From assembly GCA_020429465.1 (NCBI GenBank), contig JAGQLH010000036.1, forward strand, positions 1 to 12,645: a DNA stretch of 12,645 bases, read 5' to 3'. A program made the position numbers and the translations under genes. Every line of letters begins with the position of its first letter. The first letter of the stretch is position 1. Shown piece after piece: positions 6,980 through 11,666 of this stretch. Below the pieces are notes generated by a model. It was not told where the DNA came from. It did no database searches and worked only from the letters and a program-made list of their open reading frames with translations. This DNA comes from Candidatus Dojkabacteria bacterium. GTDB lineage: Bacteria; Patescibacteriota; Dojkabacteria; B142; WJKM01.

Positions 6980-6988
6980 ATTATAGCA
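6980..6988 (-). promoter_or_regulatory. Extended -10 promoter of the response regulator gene
   Basis: On the minus strand TGCTATAAT (6988-6980) is a perfect extended -10 element (TGnTATAAT). No good -35 lies at 16-18 bp, which such promoters do not need. A start 6-8 bases downstream would fall at about 6972-6974, touching the ATG at 6969-6971, so the mRNA would be leaderless or nearly so. It sits in the 40-bp gap after the Nudix gene stop. Confidence 0.6.
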
Positions 6989-7011
6989 ATAGGATATGAA
7001 ATTAATGTGAA

Positions 7012-7569
7012 TCAAATATACCGTTGTAATTCTTCAACAACCCTCAGATAATAACTCTTTGCGTGAGGCAGCATCTGTTTATAGAGTGTTTCATTCTCGA
7101 TACCTTCTGCAAAGTCTTTGAGTGTTACCCACTCTAGTCCTTGTACTTCTGATTCTTGCAGCTCTAGACTACCCAATTGGTCTTTTGAATCAACAATATA
7201 TACATAAATATCTCTATACTCATTATCTGTTTCCCCTGTTTCCGGAACTACCAAAGCCTCATGAAAAGAAAATAGATGAATGAGTTTTGACGTATCAATT
7301 TCAAGACCTAACTCTTCCATTGATTCTTTCTTTACTGTCTCCACTGAAGTATCTGGATAGCTCACATGACCTGCAATTGCCATATGATAACAGTCAGCAA
7401 ACTGCTTTTTTTGTTTAGCCCTTTTTTGAAGAAGAATATCTCCTTGTGCAGTGATAACCCAAATATGTACTGTTGAATGACATATTCCCTTTTGATGAGC
7501 ATCTTTACGTAGTATTTTGCCACGTTTCTCACCTACCTCTGTCATTTTATGAAGATATTCATCTGTCAT
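7012..7569 (-). CDS. Nudix hydrolase, YfcD/IPP-isomerase-like group
   Basis: Nudix enzymes cleave nucleoside diphosphates linked to another group X, using divalent metal. The 185-residue protein carries the Nudix box at 67-89: G67 HVSYP D73 ... K81 E82 S M E85 E86 L G88 L. The catalytic glutamates (E82, E85, E86) are present, but the first Glu of the consensus is Asp73 and the Arg is Lys81, both conservative. The preceding stretch HSTVHIWVIT..GDILLQKRAKQKKQFADCYHMAIAGH resembles the YfcD and IPP isomerase branch, where a phosphorylated small molecule is the substrate; the true substrate is unknown. Its ATG overlaps the stop of the EamA gene by 4 bp (ATGA), so translation is probably coupled. 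The regulator promoter lies just after its stop. Confidence 0.88.
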   Translation of the reverse strand: MTDEYLHKMTEVGEKRGKILRKDAHQKGICHSTVHIWVITAQGDILLQKRAKQKKQFADCYHMAIAGHVSYPDTSVETVKKESMEELGLEIDTSKLIHLFSFHEALVVPETGETDNEYRDIYVYIVDSKDQLGSLELQESEVQGLEWVTLKDFAEGIENETLYKQMLPHAKSYYLRVVEELQRYI

Positions 7570-8477
7570 GATTTCTCATACTTTTTAACTCCCGAAACAA
7601 ATTCAAGATGACGTCGTAAATTTAAATTAGGGACTATAGATGCTGCTAAAATTAAAATACCTCCAAAAATCGTAAATAATGTAAGTGTCTCCCCATACCA
7701 AAGATACCCAACAAGTAACCCAAATGGTATTTCTGATAGTAAAATAATCCCCCCGACTTGTGCTTCTATATATTTAAATCCATGAATGAGTGTTACTAAT
7801 GCTCCAATAGTTGTGGCTGCATAGAGTATAAAATTCAGATACGCACTGAATGAAAGATCGAGCCTGATTGTCTCCTGTGATAAAAGAATTAAAGGTATTG
7901 TTGCCACAAAAGCTATGGCGTACTCTATCAAATTGATTTGTAGTGTAGGATACTTAGTATTCACCAACTTACTTGTAGTTGCTGAAATTCCATAGAATCC
8001 CCCAGATACGAATGCAAAAAGCATTGGCGTCAATTCATATAATTTCACGTTGTCTCCATACACCATCACCATCCCGATAAACGCCATTCCAATTGCGAGA
8101 ACTTTTTTAGCAGTAATTTTTTCATTAAAAAAGAAATAGCCCACTAGGTAACTTGTAATAAGCGAACTGCAAAAAAATATAAATAAAGTAACACCCACAG
8201 GTAATACAACTACTGCCTTAATGAAAAATATAAGATTACAAACTATTATCGATCCTCGAAAAAGAAAGATTTTTATATCCGATTTCTCTACCTTTTCTAA
8301 ACGTTTTCTAAAAAACACAACAAAACCGAGTATAATTACCATGAAAAACGCTCGAATTAATGAAAGTAAGATTGGTCCTACTTCGGTAGATAGGTTTCGT
8401 GTAAAAATTGGGAATAGTGCAAATAAAAACGAAGCTACAAGAAGTTCTAAATACCCCTGTGTTTTTGAAGAATTCAT
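7566..8477 (-). CDS. EamA (DMT superfamily) transporter
   Basis: The 303-residue protein has ten hydrophobic helices in two EamA repeats (about 9-140 and 150-290), the normal length and layout of the drug/metabolite transporter superfamily. Recognisable pieces are the N-terminal LELLVASFLFALFPIFTRNL, the helix-4 region FIKAVVVLPVGVTLFIFFCSSLITSYLVGYFFFNEKIT, and in the second repeat AQVGGIILLSEIPFGLLVGYLWYGETLT, the family's typical ALxxx.P..A.l.g.l.f.E pattern. Members export amino acids, nucleobases or other small metabolites; the substrate cannot be read from sequence. It overlaps the MauE-like gene upstream and the Nudix gene downstream by 4 bp each. The tail after the last helix is short and basic (NLRRHLEFVSGVKKYEKS). 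Confidence 0.9.
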   Translation of the reverse strand: MNSSKTQGYLELLVASFLFALFPIFTRNLSTEVGPILLSLIRAFFMVIILGFVVFFRKRLEKVEKSDIKIFLFRGSIIVCNLIFFIKAVVVLPVGVTLFIFFCSSLITSYLVGYFFFNEKITAKKVLAIGMAFIGMVMVYGDNVKLYELTPMLFAFVSGGFYGISATTSKLVNTKYPTLQINLIEYAIAFVATIPLILLSQETIRLDLSFSAYLNFILYAATTIGALVTLIHGFKYIEAQVGGIILLSEIPFGLLVGYLWYGETLTLFTIFGGILILAASIVPNLNLRRHLEFVSGVKKYEKS

Positions 8478-8977
8478 ATAATTTCGATAATGATCATAAG
8501 TAGTGCCATAGTACTCATCGCGAGGTCTTCAACGAGGGTAATTTTTGTAACTGGAAGTTTAATAAACGTTCCCAAACACGCACACATTATTGTATGGTCA
8601 GGTTCTTTCATAGCTTTGAATATCCCGATTGAAGAAATCACCATTAGAATTGCTGTTGTAAGGTGAAGACCGATGCCAAACCCAATCATTAAATAACCAA
8701 AGGCTAACAGTAGCTCGATAAATGGGTAAACATATGCGTAAATGATACTACGCTTTGCCAAAATATCGTACTGCTGATAGGCAGGTACAAAATTTTTTAG
8801 ATTGAATATTTTGAAAAGTGAGAAAACCAAGAAAAATACCCCAATAGTCATTCTCATGAAGTAGGTGATTCCACCATCATGAAGTATTGTCATTAACCCT
8901 GATGTTAGAACTATTGCAATGATAATACTATAAAACTTTTTATACTCACCTTTTTTATCTGAGTAATTATGGTCCAT
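8474..8977 (-). CDS. MauE/DoxX-like membrane protein with a CxC motif
   Basis: The 167-residue protein has about five hydrophobic segments (roughly 15-32, 40-58, 78-98, 101-120 and 148-166). Between the last two lies MCACLGTFIKLPVTKITLVED (131-151), with Cys132 and Cys134. This Cys-x-Cys-Leu-Gly plus Lys-Leu-Pro...Thr-Leu-x-Glu-Asp pattern is typical of MauE/DoxX-related redox-associated membrane proteins, in which the cysteines probably exchange electrons with a thioredoxin-like partner. No such partner is encoded in this window. The gene sits 2 bp after the HD-domain gene and overlaps the EamA gene by 4 bp. No Shine-Dalgarno site is seen, so translation likely depends on coupling. The family assignment is good; the physiological role is open. 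Confidence 0.7.
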   Translation of the reverse strand: MDHNYSDKKGEYKKFYSIIIAIVLTSGLMTILHDGGITYFMRMTIGVFFLVFSLFKIFNLKNFVPAYQQYDILAKRSIIYAYVYPFIELLLAFGYLMIGFGIGLHLTTAILMVISSIGIFKAMKEPDHTIMCACLGTFIKLPVTKITLVEDLAMSTMALLMIIIEII

Positions 8978-8979
8978 GA

Positions 8980-9567
8980 TTATTTTTTAGTATATAGATT
9001 TGTCATCTCAACAAGCTCTTGCTTCACAGCTTCCCATATCTTTCCAAATTGTTCGTTATTCAACTTATTTATTATAGTATCAGGGTACGTAAGCATATGT
9101 TCTCCAACTTCTTCATCTTCCCAATACTCAATACCTGAATTTACATGTTGCATTTGTGATTCTATTCTATCAACTGCTTTTGCTACAAGTGCTTCTCTCG
9201 TTTCGGCTGTTTCAAATTCCATATAAAGCTCATGATACTCTTTGTTTAGAGGAGACGGGAGAAGATTGAAGACTTCCTTTGAATTTAAAGCTTCTTGTTT
9301 TTCAAATTCTTCTTGATCACCTTCTTTAATAAATGCAGGAATATCTCCTGCTATAAGTTCTGGAATATCATGAACTAAGATCATCTTGAATACTTTTACA
9401 ACATCAACCTTCAAATCATAGAGATCATTCATGATCATGAAAAATACCGAAGCTCTCCACGTATGCTCTGCCACACTCTCATGTCGGCCATTTTTAGACC
9501 AATTATGCCGTAACGTATCTTTTAATCCTTCTATAGTATAAAGAAATTTTAGAATATCTTTTTCCAT
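8980..9567 (-). CDS. HD-domain 5'-deoxynucleotidase-like protein (YfbR/HDDC2 group)
   Basis: YfbR/HDDC2-type enzymes remove the 5' phosphate of deoxynucleoside monophosphates with a divalent metal. The 195-residue protein has the family pattern: RHESVAEHTWRAS (28-40) with Arg28 and metal ligand His35, LVHDIPELIAGDIPAF (64-79) with His66-Asp67 and Glu70, and AKAVDRIESQMQH (129-141) with Asp133 as last metal ligand. Length and order of motifs are normal for the HD_3 group. It opens a tight cluster, with 2 bp to the MauE-like gene and 2 bp from the PLDc_N gene upstream. Together with the Nudix gene it suggests nucleotide or metabolite clean-up, but the substrate is inferred from the family only. 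Confidence 0.85.
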   Translation of the reverse strand: MEKDILKFLYTIEGLKDTLRHNWSKNGRHESVAEHTWRASVFFMIMNDLYDLKVDVVKVFKMILVHDIPELIAGDIPAFIKEGDQEEFEKQEALNSKEVFNLLPSPLNKEYHELYMEFETAETREALVAKAVDRIESQMQHVNSGIEYWEDEEVGEHMLTYPDTIINKLNNEQFGKIWEAVKQELVEMTNLYTKK

Positions 9568-9569
9568 TT

Positions 9570-9911
9570 TTAAGATCTTTTACGCTTCACCATGAAATAG
9601 TACAATGCCGCCCCAAAGAAGTTGAGGAAAATTAAGGCAAGTAGCCACATAACTTTATCCTTGTTATCATGCTTTAAAAGATCTACAAGCATCATAATCC
9701 AAAAAACACTAAAACCTATTGCAAGTATTCCTGAGCAACAAATCAAAAGCCAAAACCAAGCAGGCATCTGATCACAGGGGACGACTTGACCATTCAACGT
9801 ACACGTAGCCGCAAACGCTGGTTGTACTGATGCAGCTAATACAAACCCAGTAGCTAAAAAATTCCTATACGCTTGTTTCATAATTGATTTAACATAAATT
9901 ATATACGCCAT
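9570..9911 (-). CDS. Small membrane protein with PLDc_N-type domain
   Basis: The protein has 113 residues from the first ATG. A signal peptide is clearer if translation starts at Met11 (ATG at 9881): MKQAYRNF, a hydrophobic core, and a likely cleavage after AFA (32-34). Next comes a short external segment with Cys37 and Cys46 (CTLNGQVVPC), a helix (about 52-76), then MLVDLLKHDNKDKVMWLLALIFLNFFGAALYYFMVKRKR. This last block matches the phospholipase D-nuclease N-terminal (PLDc_N) domain, two helices joined by a charged loop. No catalytic HKD domain follows, so it has no phospholipase activity of its own; stand-alone PLDc_N proteins are widespread and of unknown role. It is 2 bp upstream of the HD gene. 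Confidence 0.75.
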   Translation of the reverse strand: MAYIIYVKSIMKQAYRNFLATGFVLAASVQPAFAATCTLNGQVVPCDQMPAWFWLLICCSGILAIGFSVFWIMMLVDLLKHDNKDKVMWLLALIFLNFFGAALYYFMVKRKRS

Positions 9912-9915
9912 TATA
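9898..9915 (-). promoter_or_regulatory. Candidate -10 boxes before the PLDc_N/HD/MauE/EamA/Nudix cluster
   Basis: Two perfect TATAAT hexamers lie on the minus strand at 9915-9910 and 9903-9898. The second would start transcription near 9891 and give a leader of about 10 nt for the Met11 start at 9881, but would cut off the 9911 start. No convincing -35 is seen at normal spacing, and the sequence is AT-rich, so chance matches are possible. Confidence 0.3.
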
Positions 9916-9953
9916 TGCTTTTATGTCGAATAGTTATATAGTGGTCAAATTTA

Positions 9954-10187
9954 CTACACGAGTGAATCTATTTTTTCAGCTAAATCGTAATCCTTTTGGG
10001 TAACTTTCCCCTCTGAATGCGTAGTCAAAGAGATTTTCACTTTTTTATATGAGTGGATAAGAACGTCCGGGTGATGATCAGAATCATTTGCAAGGGGAAC
10101 TATACTATCTACAAATTTTACAGCTTCAGTGAAATTTGAGAATTCAAATTCCTTTATGAGTACTTCTCCCTCTTTTTGCCATTTCAT
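9954..10187 (-). CDS. Pterin-4a-carbinolamine dehydratase-like protein (PCD/DCoH family)
   Basis: PCD enzymes dehydrate 4a-hydroxytetrahydropterin and recycle the cofactor of aromatic amino acid hydroxylases. The 77-residue protein shows the core of the fold: FEFSNFTEAVKFVDSIVPLA, then the signature DHHPDVLIHSYKKVKISLTTH with His38, His39, Pro40, Tyr47 and His57, then GKVTQKDYDLAEKID with Asp66. The spacing fits the family signature exactly, except that the acidic or basic residue four places before the first His is Asn34. It is short because the N-terminal strand found in many homologues is reduced. No hydroxylase is in the window, so the substrate may be another pterin. It heads the minus-strand array, 42 bp before the PLDc_N gene, and has its own extended -10 promoter. 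Confidence 0.88.
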   Translation of the reverse strand: MKWQKEGEVLIKEFEFSNFTEAVKFVDSIVPLANDSDHHPDVLIHSYKKVKISLTTHSEGKVTQKDYDLAEKIDSLV

Positions 10188-10214
10188 ACAGAATACTCTA
10201 AAAACTTATGTTTT

Positions 10215-10223
10215 ATTGTACCA
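10215..10223 (-). promoter_or_regulatory. Extended -10 promoter of the PCD-like gene
   Basis: On the minus strand TGGTACAAT (10223-10215) is an extended -10 element with one mismatch to TGnTATAAT. The predicted start near 10208 leaves a leader of about 20 nt before the ATG at 10187. A plus-strand -10 box lies 35 bp away, so the region is divergent. Confidence 0.5.
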
Positions 10224-10254
10224 AATGGATTATGTCGCATTTCAAATCTTATAG

Positions 10255-10260
10255 TATAAT
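10255..10260 (+). promoter_or_regulatory. -10 box for the 10284-10673 gene
   Basis: A perfect TATAAT lies 23 bp before the ATG at 10284, predicting a start near 10267 and a leader of about 17 nt. The -35 position (about 10232-10237, ATGTCG) matches the consensus at only three positions. Confidence 0.45.
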
Positions 10261-10283
10261 TTCTATATATTTAGCAATCATAT

Positions 10284-10673
10284 ATGATAGAAGGACTCAC
10301 CCAAATTACCCCACCTACATCTCCACGTGGTAGAGATAGTTGGAACAGAACTCACAGAAGATTTTTAGGACAAATGATTGAGATTTATGAAAATGGGGGC
10401 ACTTTACTAGCTGGAACTATTCTCGTCCAAGGAAATGAAATCTTCCGTATAGAATCTGCAGTTGCCTATACCGCGGCCAAACCATTATCAACTGATATAT
10501 CTCCCAAACTACAGATCAACGATCCGTTAACAATTACCTTCCACCCTGATGGTTTCATTTATTCCTCCAAATTTCCTTATGAGAAGAGAGATGAATTCGA
10601 ATTTAGAATATATGGGCCGAATCGAGATAAGTACCCTGACTGGTTTTTAGAGGGGCAGACGAGAGAACCCTAA
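10284..10673 (+). CDS. Hypothetical small soluble protein
   Basis: I do not recognise this 129-residue protein. It has no signal peptide or membrane helix. The N-terminus is polar and Pro/Arg-rich (TPPTSPRGRDSWNRTHRR); the centre looks like beta strands (GTLLAGTILVQGNEIFRIESAV, then DPLTITFHPDGFIYSSKF), and the C-terminus has aromatic and charged residues (EFEFRIYGPNRDKYPDWFLEG). It is the only plus-strand gene between 3460 and the window end and has a -10 box at a sensible distance. Divergent from the PCD-like gene and isolated downstream, it is probably monocistronic. The strand alternation suggests a small beta domain, but I cannot name a family. Confidence 0.55.
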   Translation: MIEGLTQITPPTSPRGRDSWNRTHRRFLGQMIEIYENGGTLLAGTILVQGNEIFRIESAVAYTAAKPLSTDISPKLQINDPLTITFHPDGFIYSSKFPYEKRDEFEFRIYGPNRDKYPDWFLEGQTREP

Positions 10674-10741
10674 CCAGAAGATTAAAGAATATCTCTTGAG
10701 AGTACGTGGAAATTTTTTAGTGTGATTCCGATAGTATAAAA

Positions 10742-10971
10742 TTAATCAGATACCGAGAACTGCCAAGAAAACACTTCCCCCTTATCTGTACACGATGTCA
10801 CTGTAATTGACTACTTTTCTTCGTCTAGAACATATTCTCCTGGTGCTGTGAATAATAACTCAATTCCATTTCAAAATCTGCAAATTTGGGCTTATTCAAT
10901 CCAGACCTAACAAGAACCATAGTAATTACTGATATAAGGATAATACAAACTATTGCTACTAGTTTTTTCAT
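10742..10971 (-). pseudogene. Decayed gene for a small exported protein (one frameshift, one in-frame stop)
   Basis: The 333-bp gap 10674-11006 looks empty but holds a broken gene. The first frame, from ATG at 10971, starts with a signal peptide or anchor (MKKLVAIVCIILISVITMVL, then VRSGLNKPKFADFE) and ends at a TAG (10825-10827). Shifting frame at the A3 run of the coding strand (plus positions 10869-10871) gives a continuous protein-like sequence: GIELLFTAPGEYVLDEEK, a TAG stop (10811-10813), then SITVTSCTDKGEVFSWQFSVSD and a TAA (10742-10744). Restoring one A gives ...DFENGIELLF..., and CAG to TAG explains the stop, so the ancestor was about 76 residues. Two lesions make a sequencing error less likely. 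The rest of the gap (10674-10741) holds nothing I can identify. Family unknown. Confidence 0.65.
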
Positions 10972-10982
10972 TATTCTAATTA

Positions 10983-11018
10983 ATTACTATAAAACTTTAG
11001 ATATAATTATATAGTAAT
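10983..11018. repeat. AT-rich inverted repeat at the end of the deformylase gene
   Basis: ATTACTATA (10983-10991) and TATAGTAAT (11010-11018) are perfectly complementary over 9 bp with an 18-base spacer. The right arm is the last three sense codons of the deformylase gene. With only two G-C pairs and no T tract after it on the minus strand, a classical terminator is unlikely; a weak 3'-end stabilising hairpin is possible. Confidence 0.35.
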
Positions 11019-11597
11019 CTTCTTGAATTCTTTCTTTGTAATTTTACAATTCTCTTTATGCCAATTGGCTGATTTTATTTGTTCCCGGTAGTGCTCGATT
11101 CCCAGTATTTTAGAATTATCGGTAACTTTCTGAATAAATTCAATACCCTGAAGATGGTCGTACTCATGCTGAATTACACGACCAAGAATTCCATCAGTAG
11201 TAAATTCAAATATCTCTCCTCTTTCATTCAAGGCTTTTACAGTCACCCATTTAGGACGAGATACAGGGCCAAAAATAGATTGATTAGGAATACAACCACA
11301 GCCTTCATAAATAATAATTTGCTCTTCAGACTTAGCAATTATCTCAGGATTAATATAAATCCGAAGTTCATCTGATTGATCAGCTGGGCGCGTCTCAGTT
11401 TCTCGAGGCTCGGTAATAAATAATTGATAATTTTCACCTATTTGAGGGGCTGCAATCCCGATTAAATCGTAGTGATACATTGTGTCAACAAGATCTGAAA
11501 TCAATTGACTAACACTACCACTCTCGATATTCGCTATCTTTTCATTCTCTGCTTTTAAACGTTTATCTCCAATTTGAATTGTAGCTCTGACTGACAT
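11007..11597 (-). CDS. def: Peptide deformylase with variant motifs
   Basis: Peptide deformylase removes the formyl group from the N-terminal Met of new proteins. The 196-residue protein has the family order: an ATIQIGDKRL-type N-terminus; motif 1 as LIGIAAPQ (45-52), where the usual first Gly is Leu45 but Gln52 is kept; motif 2 as EGCGC (98-102), with metal ligand Cys100 but the usual Leu-Ser replaced by Gly-Cys; and motif 3 QHEYDHL (143-149) with His144, Glu145 and His148. All metal ligands and the catalytic Glu are intact, so it should be active. A Lys-rich C-terminal tail of about 35 residues follows. An AAGGA lies nine bases before the ATG. It sits 69 bp after the SLH gene on the same strand. 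Being a second, specialised deformylase is possible. Confidence 0.88.
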   Translation of the reverse strand: MSVRATIQIGDKRLKAENEKIANIESGSVSQLISDLVDTMYHYDLIGIAAPQIGENYQLFITEPRETETRPADQSDELRIYINPEIIAKSEEQIIIYEGCGCIPNQSIFGPVSRPKWVTVKALNERGEIFEFTTDGILGRVIQHEYDHLQGIEFIQKVTDNSKILGIEHYREQIKSANWHKENCKITKKEFKKITI

Positions 11598-11606
11598 TGT
11601 TTTCTA

Positions 11607-11611
11607 TCCTT
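11607..11611 (-). promoter_or_regulatory. Shine-Dalgarno site of the deformylase gene
   Basis: AAGGA on the minus strand, nine bases before the ATG at 11597. It is one of the few clear ribosome binding sites in the window and supports the start chosen; most other minus-strand genes lack one. Confidence 0.6.
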
Positions 11612-11666
11612 AATTCAATATTATTTTAAGCTCAGTTTAAATTTTACACCTTGATACTCACAGAGT

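Noticed and set aside
8221..8481. Plus-strand open frame opposite the EamA gene
   Set aside because: It mirrors the start of the EamA gene, has a Lys/Arg/Ser-rich random-looking composition and no supporting promoter or ribosome site.
10674..10741. Terminator for the 10284-10673 gene
   Set aside because: There is a TTTTTT run near 10715 but no stable stem directly before it; CTCTTGAGAG would need a 2-base loop.
10811..10827. TAG recoded as a sense codon, so that the 10742-10971 gene would be intact
   Set aside because: The frame also changes, and TAG ends intact genes here (kinase, regulator, PCD-like gene), so recoding does not explain it. Decay does.
11079..11375. Plus-strand open frame opposite the deformylase gene
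   Set aside because: It lies fully inside the conserved deformylase motifs on the other strand and shows no domain of its own.
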